From Melastoma dodecandrum (taxonomy: Eukaryota; Streptophyta; Magnoliopsida; Myrtales; Melastomataceae), in assembly GCA_029817715.1 (NCBI GenBank), contig JARUPY010000398.1, forward strand, positions 3,192,001 through 3,256,000: a DNA stretch of 64,000 nucleotides. The letters run 5' to 3'. This document shows, one piece after another, positions 18,532 through 27,118 of this stretch (positions are counted from its first letter, which is position 1; the number at the start of each line of letters is the position of its first letter). A program made the position numbers and the translations under genes. The notes below the pieces were generated by a model. That model worked only from the letters and a program-made list of their open reading frames with translations. It searched no databases and was not told where the DNA came from.

Positions 18532-18574
18532 AAGGCCCGGTTCCGCGATCCGTCGCGTCGAGCCGGGCCTTTTC
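18532..18574 (+). terminator. Hairpin with T-run in the leader region before zwf
   Basis: AAGGCCCGG (18532-18540) pairs with CCGGGCCTT (18563-18571) and is followed by TTTCC, a Rho-independent type hairpin on the plus strand. Just upstream are a short inverted repeat (GAAGCTT at about 18479 with AAGCTTC) and a five-codon frame (ATG at 18507). The remaining space from 18287 to 18699 shows no gene. The transcript it ends is unknown: perhaps a small RNA or the zwf leader. Confidence 0.5.
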
Positions 18575-18699
18575 CGTTTCCGGGCTTTCGTGCTCGGCCT
18601 GTCGCCGCAACAGGTATGCTCCTCGCATGACCGAACGGAAGCTTGACCGCGATGGCGCCAGTCGTCATCTGCGGATCGGCCAAACGGAGGCGCTTTTTC

Positions 18700-20184
18700 A
18701 TGACCAGTCGGATCATCGCCGTCGAGCCGTTCGATCTCATCGTCTTCGGCGGCACCGGCGATCTTGCCTACCGCAAGCTCTTTCCCGCGCTCTATCAGCG
18801 CGAGCTCGATGGACAGATCCAGGGTCCGAGCCGCATCGTCGGCATCTCCCGCCTCGATCTGACGAACGAGAGCTTCCGGGAGTCCGTCGCGAAGGCGCTG
18901 ACGACCTACGTGAAGCCGAAAATGCTGGCGGAGGAGGCGGTGGCCCGCTTCCTCGCCCGGCTGCACTACGTGCGCCTCGACGCCCGCGGCGACGCCGGCT
19001 GGACCGACCTGAAGGCCCTGCTGGCCGACGGGCTCGACCGCGTGCGCGCCTTCTACCTCGCGACCGCGCCGGAGCTGTTCGAGACGATCACGCACAAGCT
19101 CGCCGACACCGGGCTGATCACGGCCAAGACGCGCGTCGTGCTCGAGAAGCCGCTCGGCAAGGACCTCGTCTCGGCCCAGAAGATCAACGCCGCCGTCGGC
19201 GCGGTGCTCGAGGAGCGCCAGATCTACCGTATCGACCATTACCTCGGAAAGGAGACGGTGCAGAACCTGATGGCGCTGCGCTTCGCCAACCTGATGTTCG
19301 AGCCGTTGTGGAACGCGGCGCATATCGACCATGTGCAGATCACCGTGGGCGAGACGGTGGGGCTGGAAGGCCGCGTCGGGTTCTACGACGGCGCCGGCGC
19401 GCTGCGCGACATGGTGCAGAACCACATGCTGCAGCTGCTATGCATGGTCGCGATGGAGCCGCCGTCCTCGCTGTCGCCGGACGCGGTGCGCGACGAGAAG
19501 CTCAAGGTGCTGCGCTCGCTCAAGCCGATCGACGACGGCAACGTGCGCGCCCTCACCGTGCGCGGCCAGTATGGCGCGGGCGCGATCGCGGGCAAGTCGG
19601 TGCCCGGCTATGCCGAGGAGCTGCCCGGCAAGAGCGAGAGCGCAACCGAAACCTTTGTCGCGCTGAAGGCCGAAGTGCAGACGTGGCGTTGGGCGGGCGT
19701 GCCCTTCTACCTGCGCACCGGCAAGCGTCTGCCGACGCGCATGTCGGAGATCGTCATCCAATTCCGCGAGGTGCCGCTGTCGATCTTCGGCGAGGCCGGC
19801 GGCGCGCTCCATCGCAACCAGCTCGTCATCCGTTTGCAGCCCGACGAAGGCGTGAAGCTCTATCTGATGATCAAGGATCCTGGCCCCGGCGGCATGCGGT
19901 TTCGCGAGGAGAGTCTGAACCTCTCGTTCGCCGAAACTTTCCTCTCGCACCAGCCGGACGCCTACGAACGCCTCCTGATGGACGTCATCCGCGGCTCACA
20001 GGCGCTGTTCATGCGCCGCGACGAGGTCGAGGCGGCGTGGATGTGGGCCGACCCGATTCTCGACGCGTGGTCACGCATGGGCGCGCCGATGACCGCCTAC
20101 ACCGCCGGCGCCTGGGGGCCCTCCGCCTCCGTGGCGCTGATCGAGCGCGACGGCCGCACCTGGCACGAGGCGCCGGGGCTGTAG
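18700..20184 (+). CDS. zwf: Glucose-6-phosphate 1-dehydrogenase
   Basis: The 494-residue enzyme oxidises glucose 6-phosphate to 6-phosphogluconolactone, feeding the oxidative pentose phosphate and Entner-Doudoroff routes. The dinucleotide site is FGGTGDLAYRKLFPAL and the catalytic signature RIDHYLGKETVQNL contains the conserved lysine and histidine. The ATG at 18700 has a GGAGG site about 10 bases upstream (18685-18690); frames starting earlier lack one. Downstream pgl and edd genes, often linked in alphaproteobacteria, are not present. A hairpin terminator precedes the gene. Confidence 0.95.
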   Translation: MTSRIIAVEPFDLIVFGGTGDLAYRKLFPALYQRELDGQIQGPSRIVGISRLDLTNESFRESVAKALTTYVKPKMLAEEAVARFLARLHYVRLDARGDAGWTDLKALLADGLDRVRAFYLATAPELFETITHKLADTGLITAKTRVVLEKPLGKDLVSAQKINAAVGAVLEERQIYRIDHYLGKETVQNLMALRFANLMFEPLWNAAHIDHVQITVGETVGLEGRVGFYDGAGALRDMVQNHMLQLLCMVAMEPPSSLSPDAVRDEKLKVLRSLKPIDDGNVRALTVRGQYGAGAIAGKSVPGYAEELPGKSESATETFVALKAEVQTWRWAGVPFYLRTGKRLPTRMSEIVIQFREVPLSIFGEAGGALHRNQLVIRLQPDEGVKLYLMIKDPGPGGMRFREESLNLSFAETFLSHQPDAYERLLMDVIRGSQALFMRRDEVEAAWMWADPILDAWSRMGAPMTAYTAGAWGPSASVALIERDGRTWHEAPGL

Positions 20185-20346
20185 GCCTGTCGCATGACGT
20201 TGGGGCGGCGCACATGTGCCGGTCGTGCCGCTCCACCCGGCAACGTCGGCCTGTGCCCAAGCAATCGCCTCTTCGATGCGCGATCGCTGGTTTCGTCCTC
20301 GCTCGGCCGAGTCGATGACAGATCATCTGCTGGCCGTGACCTATGA

Positions 20347-20380
20347 TTGACGCATGTCGGCGTAGTGAACTATAATTCAC
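20347..20380 (+). promoter_or_regulatory. Promoter with palindromic operator of the toxin-antitoxin locus
   Basis: TTGACG (20347-20352) and TATAAT (20371-20376) are separated by 18 bases. The -10 box lies inside a 16-bp near-palindrome, GTGAACTATAATTCAC (20365-20380), ending just before the toxin start. This is the usual arrangement for autorepression by an antitoxin or toxin-antitoxin complex. Confidence 0.65.
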
Positions 20381-20383
20381 ACA

Positions 20384-20673
20384 ATGCCGATCGAAGTGCG
20401 TCAGTCCGAAGACTTCGCCGAATGGTTCGGCGGCCTTCGCGATCGGCGCGCGGCAGATCGAATCGCGGCGCGCATTCTGCGGACGCAAGACGCAACCTCG
20501 GTGATGTCAAGTTTTTCGACGGCATCGGGGAGATGCGGATCAACTACGGGCCCGGCTATCGACTCTATTTCGTGCGGAACGGCACCGCGCTGATCGTGCT
20601 GCTGTGCGGTGGCGACAAGGGTTCGCAGGAGCGCGACATCAGGCGCGCCAAGCAGATGGCCGAGGAGATCTAG
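20384..20673 (+). pseudogene. RelE/HigB-type addiction-module toxin gene, frameshifted
   Basis: The first part, from ATG at 20384, encodes the N-terminal portion of a RelE/HigB-type killer protein. Near 20490 the family-like sequence leaves this frame and continues in a different frame to the stop at 20671-20673, directly before the antitoxin gene. The original frame ends early at 20591-20593 with unrelated residues. A single-base indel in the middle is the simplest reading, so no full-length toxin is expected. A sequencing error cannot be excluded. The intact antitoxin and operator next to it suggest recent loss. Confidence 0.7.
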
Positions 20674-20976
20674 ATGGCACTGAAAACGACGCCTTGGTCT
20701 GTGCAGGACCACATCGGATCGCCCGAACGCCAAGCCGGCTTTCTAGAAGCCGCGCTCGAGCTCGCGCTCGAGGAAAACGATCCGGGCTTTTTTTCCAAGG
20801 CGCTCGGCGAGGTGGCCAAGGCTCGCGGGATGGCCGAGGTCGCCAAAGCGGCCGGCGTGACGCGCGAGGGTCTCTACAAGGCCCTTTCGAAAGACGGCGA
20901 TCCGCAGTTGAGCACGCTCCTCGGCGTGATTTCCGCCCTCGGCCTGAAGTTGCACGTCTCCGCCGGGGCGCCCTGA
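20674..20976 (+). CDS. Addiction-module antitoxin with HTH domain
   Basis: The 100-residue protein contains a helix-turn-helix (MAEVAKAAGVTREGLYKALS) followed by GDPQLSTLLGVISALGLKL. This is the signature of the putative addiction module antidote family that partners RelE/HigB-like toxins. It starts at the base after the toxin stop codon, so the two form one operon. It likely binds the palindrome at 20365-20380 and represses the operon. The gene is intact although the toxin is broken. Confidence 0.85.
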   Translation: MALKTTPWSVQDHIGSPERQAGFLEAALELALEENDPGFFSKALGEVAKARGMAEVAKAAGVTREGLYKALSKDGDPQLSTLLGVISALGLKLHVSAGAP

Positions 20977-21210
20977 GTAACGGTCACACCCCGGCGACGC
21001 CGTGAGATGGGCGCCGGATGCAGGCGCCGCGACCATCTTCCGCTCGTCGATTTGCCCGATCCGACCCCGAGCGCAGCCGGTGCGTCGCAGCCCGGCTGCA
21101 GATGTGCGTGGATTCCACCGCGGTCTTTCACAACCCTGTCACGTCCGCTATAGAGTGTGCCCGCGCGTGAGGTCTGCCTCATAATCTGGGGCCTGCGGAG
21201 CGAGGTGCCG

Positions 21211-21780
21211 GTGACGGTCCACTTCCAGACGATGGTGTCGCCCGAAGCCTGCCCGGCTCTGGTGCTCAACGCGGACTTTCGCCCCCTCAGCTATTACCCT
21301 CTTTCGCTTTGGTCCTGGCAGGACGCCATCAAGGCCGTCTTCCTCGACCGCGTGAACATCGTCTCGAACTACGAGCGCTCCGTGCGCTCCCCGACGTTCG
21401 AGATGCAGCTGCCCTCGGTCGTCTCGCTGAAGACCTACATCAAGCCCTCGCGCCATCCGGCGTTCACGCGCTTCAACGTGTTCCTGCGCGATCGCTTCAC
21501 CTGCCAGTATTGCGGCAGCCGCGAGGATCTGACCGTCGACCATGTCGTGCCGCGGTCCAAAGGCGGCATGACGACGTGGGAGAACGTCGTCGCCGCCTGC
21601 TCGCCCTGCAATCTGCGCAAGGGCGACAAGAATTGCCGCGACGTCGACATGTGGCCGGCCCTGCGGCCGTTCCAACCGACGGTGAACGATCTGCATTCGA
21701 ACGGTCGGTCCTTCCCGCCGAACTACCTGCACGACAGCTGGATGGATTATCTCTACTGGGATTCCGAGCTGGAGCCGTAG
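21211..21780 (+). CDS. HNH endonuclease-family protein
   Basis: The 189-residue protein has a CQYCG zinc knuckle, the HNH core VDHVVPRSKGG, and ENVVAACSPCNLRKG, all in the right order. The N-terminal segment ALVLNADFRPLSYYPLSLWSWQDAI is typical of a conserved alphaproteobacterial chromosomal HNH family (about 185 residues). Its role is not established; it is unlike homing nucleases in being single-copy and conserved. The start is uncertain: the GTG at 21211 follows a GGAG-type site, and an ATG at 21232 would remove seven residues. Confidence 0.8.
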   Translation: MTVHFQTMVSPEACPALVLNADFRPLSYYPLSLWSWQDAIKAVFLDRVNIVSNYERSVRSPTFEMQLPSVVSLKTYIKPSRHPAFTRFNVFLRDRFTCQYCGSREDLTVDHVVPRSKGGMTTWENVVAACSPCNLRKGDKNCRDVDMWPALRPFQPTVNDLHSNGRSFPPNYLHDSWMDYLYWDSELEP

Positions 21781-21789
21781 CGGGCCCTC

Positions 21790-23022
21790 TCACCGCAGCC
21801 CGCCCGCGATCCGCGCCGATTCCGGGCGGCCGCGCAGCAGCGCCAGGGCGAGGCAGCCGATCGCGGGCCCCGGGGCGAGGAACGCGAAGCTCCAACGCCA
21901 GCCGACGAGGCCGGCGAGCCAGGGCGTCAGGCGGATCGAGACGATTGTGAGCGCGAAGCCGATGCCGAGCTGCAGGGCGAGCGCGGTGCCGACGTAGCGC
22001 GGATCGCTCAGCTCCGTCGCCATGGCGGAGAACTGCGCGGAATCGCCGATGACGCTGATGCCCCAGACGAGGCTGATCGCGAGAAAGAGCCAGGCCGGCC
22101 CGGGCACGGCGAAACCGATCGCGAGCGCGCAGGCGCCGGAGACGAACATCATCAGGCCGGCGGCGGCGGTGCGCCCGATGCGATCGGCCAGCGCGCCGCC
22201 CGCAAGCGCGCCGAGGACGCCGATGGCGATGACGCTGAAGGTCAGGAGCGAGGCCGCCTTCGGGCCGCCGAAGCCGAGGCCCGGCAGCGCGGCGCCCGCG
22301 AAGGCGAGGAACCAGCCCCACATGGCGTAGAGCTCCCACATGTGGCCGAAGTAGCCGAGGTTCGCATAGGCGAGCGGCCGGTTGCGCAGCACCGCGCCGA
22401 CCTGTCGCGGATCGAAGACGGCGCGGCTGAAGGCGAACGGGCCCTCCCGCCCGAAGGCGCCGAGCAGCGCGGCGCCCGCGAGCGTCGCCGCCGAGGCGGT
22501 GGCGACGACGTTCTGCCAGGCGAGATGATCGCCGACGACGCGCACGAGATGCGGCGAGGCCGAGCCCAGCGTCAGCGCCGCGATCAGCGCGCCGAGCGCG
22601 AAGCCGCGCCCCTCGCGAAACCAGGTTGCGATCACCTTCAGCGCGGTCGGGTAGATGCCCGCGAGCGCGACGCCGGTGACGAAGCGGGCGGCCAGCAGCA
22701 CCGCGACCGAGGGCGCGACGAGCAGGCCGAGGTTGGCGGCCGCCGCGAGCAGCGCGCTCGCACCCATCAGGAGGCGCAGGGGCACGAGGTCCGGCAGGCT
22801 GACGAGGCTGGCGCCCAGCGCACCGCAGACGAAGCCGAGCTGCACCGCGTTGGTCAGCCACGAGGCCTGGGCCGGCGAGAGATGCCAGAGGCGCACGAGA
22901 TCGGGCGTGATGGCGGTGGCGGAGAACCACGTCGTCATCGACAGCACGATGGCGAGGCAGACGAGCGCGAGCACGCGCCAGCGGGCGGCATCGGGCAAGG
23001 TCGAGGCGGAGGGTGTCGGCAT
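21790..23022 (-). CDS. MFS transporter
   Basis: The roughly 410-residue protein shows twelve hydrophobic segments and ordinary major facilitator features, including ADRIGR in the loop between helices in the second half and an ARFVTGVALAGIYP segment. The overall pattern resembles nitrate/nitrite or cyanate-type porters, but the substrate cannot be assigned. ATG 23022 is preferred over a GTG 27 bases upstream. It converges with the HNH gene, with 9 bp between the stops. Confidence 0.8.
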   Translation of the reverse strand: MPTPSASTLPDAARWRVLALVCLAIVLSMTTWFSATAITPDLVRLWHLSPAQASWLTNAVQLGFVCGALGASLVSLPDLVPLRLLMGASALLAAAANLGLLVAPSVAVLLAARFVTGVALAGIYPTALKVIATWFREGRGFALGALIAALTLGSASPHLVRVVGDHLAWQNVVATASAATLAGAALLGAFGREGPFAFSRAVFDPRQVGAVLRNRPLAYANLGYFGHMWELYAMWGWFLAFAGAALPGLGFGGPKAASLLTFSVIAIGVLGALAGGALADRIGRTAAAGLMMFVSGACALAIGFAVPGPAWLFLAISLVWGISVIGDSAQFSAMATELSDPRYVGTALALQLGIGFALTIVSIRLTPWLAGLVGWRWSFAFLAPGPAIGCLALALLRGRPESARIAGGLR

Positions 23023-23083
23023 GGGACGCCGCTCTATCGCATCTCGCACCCGCCTGCCTACCTTCCGACAGGTAGAGCTTGCG

Positions 23084-23776
23084 TCATTGTCCCGGCAGGC
23101 AGTCGAGCCACGCGCCGCTGGCGCGGGCGCGCGCGAGGATCGCGGCGGCGAGGCGGCGCTGGAAGGGGCGCGGGCGCGCCGCGTTGCGCTCGACCGGGTT
23201 CGGCAAGGAGGTCGCGAGCAGCGCGGCTTCGTGGGCGTCGAGCCGGCGGGCGCTGGTGTGAAACGTGCGCTGCGCGGCGGCCTCGATGCCGAAGACGTTG
23301 TCGCCCCATTCGGCGATGTTCAGATAGACCTCGATGACATGGGCTTTGCTCCACACCTTGCCGAGCACGAGCGCGACGGGGATCTCGATGGCCTTGCGCA
23401 CCACCGAGCGGCCCGGCCAGAGGAAGAGGTTCTTCGCCGTCTGCATGGTGATCGTCGAGGCGCCGCGCGAGGGCCCGACCGCGTCGGCGTCCGCCATCAC
23501 CTCGTGCAGGGCGTTCCAGTCCACCCCGTCGTTACGACAGAAGCGGGCATCCTCCGAGGAGATCACCGAGGCGACGAGGATCGGCGAGATGTCGCGCAGC
23601 GGCACGTAATCGCGCACGTAAGCCTGGCCCGTCAGCGTGCGCGCCAGCATCAGCGTCGAGATCGGCGGCGCCACGCTCCAGAGCAGCAGCAGGCCGACGA
23701 AGGCGAGGACAAGTGCGCCCATCGCCAGGGCCACCACCCTGACGAGCGTGCCCAAGATGCCCCGCCGCCGCGCCAT
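23084..23776 (-). CDS. mtgA: Monofunctional peptidoglycan glycosyltransferase
   Basis: The 230-residue inner-membrane protein has one N-terminal transmembrane helix (about residues 12-38). The GT51 glycosyltransferase domain follows, with the catalytic region VISSEDARFCRNDGVDW, the STITMQTAKNLFLWPGRS motif and EVYLNIAEWGDNVFGIEAAA. It polymerises lipid II into glycan strands. Length fits MtgA; there is no transpeptidase domain. The ATG at 23776 is used because the frame upstream lacks conserved sequence. Confidence 0.92.
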   Translation of the reverse strand: MARRRGILGTLVRVVALAMGALVLAFVGLLLLWSVAPPISTLMLARTLTGQAYVRDYVPLRDISPILVASVISSEDARFCRNDGVDWNALHEVMADADAVGPSRGASTITMQTAKNLFLWPGRSVVRKAIEIPVALVLGKVWSKAHVIEVYLNIAEWGDNVFGIEAAAQRTFHTSARRLDAHEAALLATSLPNPVERNAARPRPFQRRLAAAILARARASGAWLDCLPGQ

Positions 23777-23867
23777 GACGTGCCCTTTGGCAGGCGAGGC
23801 CGGCGCGGGCAAGGGCGAAGGCGCGCTGGGGAGGGTGCGAGGGTGGGGCGCAGGTGGACTTGGCCCT

Positions 23868-24527
23868 CTATCCCTCGTGCGCGGCCGCGCCTCGGACCGG
23901 CGAAGATCGAAACGGTGTCAGCTTGAGCGATTGCACGGTGAATTGCTCCCAGGTTTCGAGCTGGCGCATGGCGTCTTCCGGCGATGCGAGAAGCAGCGTC
24001 TGGAAGGCATCCACCTCGTGTCTCAGCTTACTCTGCCAGGAGCTGCTCAGATCGATCGGAATCGCTTGCAGACGCTCGATGAAATCGAGCGCGCGCTCAC
24101 GATCGCCGTGACGCGCCGAGCAATAAACCAAACAACGTAGACGGTTGATGTCACGTGCCTCGGCGTAGGCGGCTATCAGGGCCGTCAACGATTGGCGTTG
24201 CTCGAAAAAAGGGAAAGCCTCTTTAACGATGGCGTCATGCAGGCTCGCGATCAGATCGGTTTGATCTCGCTGCCACACGGCTGGCGTGCGGCCGCCGTTC
24301 TGCAACCCATGCGCAAAACCGAAATGGACGTAATCGTAGGGGACGCAGAGCGGCATTGCGAATGCAACTGCCGTGAGCGTCGTCTTCTCGAATGCGGAGG
24401 GTTCGAGATTCACGGCAAGGAGGATGTCTCCAACAGGTGCGCGGAGGATCATGCGACCACGCGCGGCGAAGCCCGGGAGCGAGGACGCCAAGCGTTTGGC
24501 GATGGGTACGAGCGTGGAGCGAGTCAT
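23868..24527 (-). CDS. Unknown protein, paralogue of the adjacent upstream gene (copy 2)
   Basis: The 219-residue product begins MTRSTLVPIAKRLASSLPGF and is clearly homologous over its whole length to the gene at 24613-25248: shared blocks include LASLHDAIV/IASLHDAIV, YCSAR and EQFTV-SLKL-PFRS. More than half of the aligned residues are identical by eye. It is a soluble, helix-rich protein with no signal peptide or membrane segment. No known family is recognised. The start was set by matching the paralogue. It sits at the left end of the phage block and is slightly less GC-rich than its surroundings. Confidence 0.65.
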   Translation of the reverse strand: MTRSTLVPIAKRLASSLPGFAARGRMILRAPVGDILLAVNLEPSAFEKTTLTAVAFAMPLCVPYDYVHFGFAHGLQNGGRTPAVWQRDQTDLIASLHDAIVKEAFPFFEQRQSLTALIAAYAEARDINRLRCLVYCSARHGDRERALDFIERLQAIPIDLSSSWQSKLRHEVDAFQTLLLASPEDAMRQLETWEQFTVQSLKLTPFRSSPVRGAAAHEG

Positions 24528-24612
24528 GGCCGTTACGCGAACGATCGGTGTCGGCGCCATTCTGCGGACGCCACAATAGATCAAGAGCAGATGTCGTAAC
24601 GCGAGGCCGTCC

Positions 24613-25248
24613 TCAGATCGAGAGCGATCGAAACGGGATCAGCTTGAGCGATTTAACGGTAAATTGCTCCCATTCTTCGAGCTGCCCCAGCGCATCGTCC
24701 GGAGAGGAGATGAGGAGCGCTCGGAACGCATCCACTTGGCGTCTCAGCTGATCCTGCCAGGCGATGCTGCGATCGATCGAAATCGCTTGCAGCTTGGCGA
24801 TGTAGTCGAGCGCCTTGACGCGATCCCCTATACGCGCAGAGCAGTAGGCGAGGTAGCGCAGCTCGTGAAGATCATCGCTCTCGGCACGGGTCGCAACGAA
24901 ATCCGTCAAAGATTTGTGCTGTTCGAAGAAAGGATATGCCTCTCGAACGATGGCGTCGTGCAGGCTCGCCACCAGATCAGGCTGGCTCCGCTGCCATTCG
25001 GCATAGATGCGACCGCCGTTCTTCAGCCAATGCGCGAACTGAAAGTGGACACAGTCAAACGGAACACAGAGCGGCATCGCGTACGCGACTGCTCTCAGCG
25101 TCGTCTGCTCGAATGCCGAGGGCTCGAGATGCACGGCGAGAAGGATATCAGTGATGGGCGCGCGGAGCACCATACGGCCACGCGCGGCGAAGTCCGGAAG
25201 GGAAGACGCCAAGCGTTCGGCGACAGGTACGAGCGTGGATCGAGTCAT
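24613..25248 (-). CDS. Unknown protein, paralogue of the adjacent downstream gene (copy 1)
   Basis: The 211-residue product starts MTRSTLVPVAERLASSLPDF. It overlaps the preceding gene's stop by 4 bp (ATGA), so it is translated as part of the same leftward operon. It pairs with the copy at 23868-24527, and the bases immediately before both starts (CGGCCATGACTCG) are also shared, consistent with a tandem duplication. No recognised domain. Tandem copies of a small cytosolic protein behind a variable gene are common for immunity proteins, but nothing here proves that role. Confidence 0.7.
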   Translation of the reverse strand: MTRSTLVPVAERLASSLPDFAARGRMVLRAPITDILLAVHLEPSAFEQTTLRAVAYAMPLCVPFDCVHFQFAHWLKNGGRIYAEWQRSQPDLVASLHDAIVREAYPFFEQHKSLTDFVATRAESDDLHELRYLAYCSARIGDRVKALDYIAKLQAISIDRSIAWQDQLRRQVDAFRALLISSPDDALGQLEEWEQFTVKSLKLIPFRSLSI

Positions 25249-25553
25249 GGCCGTATCTCGGTGATGTCGATATCCTTGCTCGCGTCCGGAAGATGATCGC
25301 GTATCTCGCTAATGCGCCGGGACGTGAGCGATGCGCTTCCGGTTTTGAGATCACCGATCATATGCGGCTCATCTATTGGACCCACAACGACATCAAGCCG
25401 GACGGAGCCTGAAGTTCCGTGCTCGACATGAACGAGGGTGAAATTCGTCTTATTGCTCGAGCGGCCCGCTCGCGCTCTCTTTGATCGGGTCGGGAAATGG
25501 ATCACCGGTATTCGCGGCGACGTCGATCTCGTCTCCGAGTCTCCAGCGACCAC
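25245..25553 (-). CDS. Unknown small protein, start uncertain
   Basis: The frame of 102 codons ends with ISEIRDHLPDASKDIDITEIRP and overlaps the next gene by ATGA. Its coding-like part begins near TNFTLVHVEHGTSG, just after the stop of the upstream gene at 25450. The first 30 codons lie out of frame inside that gene and look non-native. A start near 25450 without ATG/GTG, or a frameshift joining it to the upstream gene, are both possible. No family recognised. Confidence 0.45.
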   Translation of the reverse strand: MVAGDSETRSTSPRIPVIHFPTRSKRARAGRSSNKTNFTLVHVEHGTSGSVRLDVVVGPIDEPHMIGDLKTGSASLTSRRISEIRDHLPDASKDIDITEIRP

Positions 25554-25986
25554 GACGGTCTCTCAATTCAGCTGGGTCATACCCATACTTGTCGAGCGGG
25601 GGCCGCCGTTGTCCGAGTTCGTCCAGCAGCTCCGCAGGCGTCAGGCCCTGTTCGAGGCACCACTCCGCGAGCTGAAGACGCAGGACGGCGAGCTCGTCGA
25701 GCTTGGGAAGCCGGCAGAAGGCGAGGTGGAGATTGGCGAGGGCGAGGTCGCCGCGTCGCCAGTGGATCGCGGCCTTTGCGATGGCCTCGGGCGCTTTGGG
25801 CGGCAGCGTCTCGCCGTAGGCGATCGTGAGAAGCGCGTGGACGCGATCGTCTCGCGGATCACCGGACGACAGGCGCGTGTGCGCGCCGAGCATCAGCCCC
25901 TCGTCGCAGAACGCCGGGATCGTCAGCACGGCGGGCAGCGCGTGGGCGCGATTTGCCGTGGCACCTGGCGCGGCGCGATAGGACAT
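25450..25986 (-). CDS. Phage-associated hypothetical protein with DPAELRDRRGRWR motif
   Basis: The 178-residue protein starts at MSYRAAPGATANR; an upstream ATG is less likely. A conserved linker, YGYDPAELRDRRGRWR, resembles the DP-x-EPR-x-GRW motif repeatedly found in rhizobial prophage proteins next to portal, head or lysis genes. The N-terminal half (LTIPAFCDEGLMLGAH, later LANLHLAFCRLPKLDEL) is helical. Function unknown. It stands between the small membrane proteins and the duplicated genes in the leftward run. Confidence 0.55.
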   Translation of the reverse strand: MSYRAAPGATANRAHALPAVLTIPAFCDEGLMLGAHTRLSSGDPRDDRVHALLTIAYGETLPPKAPEAIAKAAIHWRRGDLALANLHLAFCRLPKLDELAVLRLQLAEWCLEQGLTPAELLDELGQRRPPLDKYGYDPAELRDRRGRWRLGDEIDVAANTGDPFPDPIKESASGPLEQ

Positions 25987-26086
25987 GGCAATTCCTTTGG
26001 GTCGAAAAGTGATCGTGTACTCGTGGGAGAGCAAACGAGCGCCGGGAGATTTCTTCCCGGCGCCCGCGTCTCGGCCCTACGCGCCC

Positions 26087-26617
26087 CTACTGCAGCCGCA
26101 CCAGCGGCGCGGGCGCGAGCCGGTGCTGCATCGTGCCGGCGGCGAGGGCGATGGCGACGCCGACGGCCACCACAAGGCCGGCGAGGCGCCACTTGTCGCG
26201 CGGCACGCGGCCATCCTCGGCATGCGGCGCCCAAAGGAACGCGATCAGCGCCATGATCGAGAGGAAGATCGCCAGCGCGGCCGAGTCCGTGTTGAAGATC
26301 TGTGGATAGCCGAAGTCGCGCGCGGCGAGCGACTGGACGCGCACCGCGACGTCCGACAGGCCGGCGAGAAAGATGCCGGCGCCGAGGACGTCGGCGCGCG
26401 AGGGGCGCTCGCGCGCGAACGCGCTGCCCGCGACGGGCAGGTAGGCCGTGGCGACGCCGGCCGAGACGGAGAGCGACAGGCCGTTGAGCAGGAGAATCAG
26501 CGCGGGCGGTGCCATGGCGAGCGCGGCCGCCGCGAAGACGAGGCCGAGCGCGAGCGCGAGGCGTCCGAGGCGACCCAAGGCGACGTCAGCGGCGCTCACG
26601 ACGGCGACCCCGCGCAT
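26087..26617 (-). CDS. Multi-pass membrane protein, unknown, phage block
   Basis: The 176-residue protein has four or five hydrophobic helices. Lys/Arg-rich turns include FARERPSRAD and APHAEDGRVPRDKWR. The frame opens at an ATG at 26617 that overlaps the preceding gene by 32 bp; a GTG at 26599 would give a shorter overlap. No family recognised. Its position among small membrane proteins downstream of the endolysin suggests a lysis-associated or exclusion function, without direct evidence. Confidence 0.55.
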   Translation of the reverse strand: MRGVAVVSAADVALGRLGRLALALGLVFAAAALAMAPPALILLLNGLSLSVSAGVATAYLPVAGSAFARERPSRADVLGAGIFLAGLSDVAVRVQSLAARDFGYPQIFNTDSAALAIFLSIMALIAFLWAPHAEDGRVPRDKWRLAGLVVAVGVAIALAAGTMQHRLAPAPLVRLQ

Positions 26618-26795
26618 CCATGTCGAGAAAGAGCTCGTCGATCATCGCGTGCACGCGCCGCTGGTAGGTCTCGCTGGCGGCGACCTTCGTCGTGGCGTGG
26701 AGGTCGACGACGGCGCGCAGCACCTCGCCGATGGGATCGCCCGCCTCGCGGGCGGGCGGCGGGCGGCGACGCAGCAGACAGCGCAGCCAGCTCAT
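26586..26795 (-). CDS. Small cytosolic protein, unknown, phage block
   Basis: The 69-residue product begins MSWLRCLLRRRPPP and overlaps the stop of the upstream membrane protein gene by ATGA. It is helical and charged, with VLRAVVDLHATTKVAASETYQRR and an arginine-rich end. No family recognised. The overlapped start supports it as a real gene. Confidence 0.5.
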   Translation of the reverse strand: MSWLRCLLRRRPPPAREAGDPIGEVLRAVVDLHATTKVAASETYQRRVHAMIDELFLDMDARGRRRERR

Positions 26796-27118
26796 CGCCG
26801 CCAGCCGAAGAGTCCGCGGCCCTCGCGGCGCAGCGCCACCTCCAGCATGTCCGCGAAGCGCTGGTCGCTCTGCGCACGCTTGGCCGTCGCCTCGGTGCCC
26901 GATTCCGCGATGCGGATCATCTCGCGGGCGTCCTGAAGGCGCTTCTCCTGCAGGTCGGAGACCTGCCGGCGCAGGGCCGCGATCTCCTCGTCCCGCGCGA
27001 GCAGCGCGCGGCGGGTCTCGTAGACGATCAGCACCAGCACCACCGGCACGACCGTCCACAGACCCCAGTCGCGAAGCGCCGCGTTGATGAAGGGCAGCAG
27101 CATCGCCGTCAGGTCCAT
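26792..27118 (-). CDS. Membrane-anchored coiled-coil protein, holin/spanin-like position
   Basis: The 108-residue product has one transmembrane helix (WTVVPVVLVLIVYE, about residues 20-35). A heptad-rich segment (ARDEEIAALRRQVSDLQEKRLQ) and a polar C-terminus follow. This shape is seen in phage holins and inner-membrane spanins, and in many unrelated small anchors. It starts about 100 bp beyond the terminator at 27226-27252, so it probably heads a separate short operon. Confidence 0.55.
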   Translation of the reverse strand: MDLTAMLLPFINAALRDWGLWTVVPVVLVLIVYETRRALLARDEEIAALRRQVSDLQEKRLQDAREMIRIAESGTEATAKRAQSDQRFADMLEVALRREGRGLFGWRR

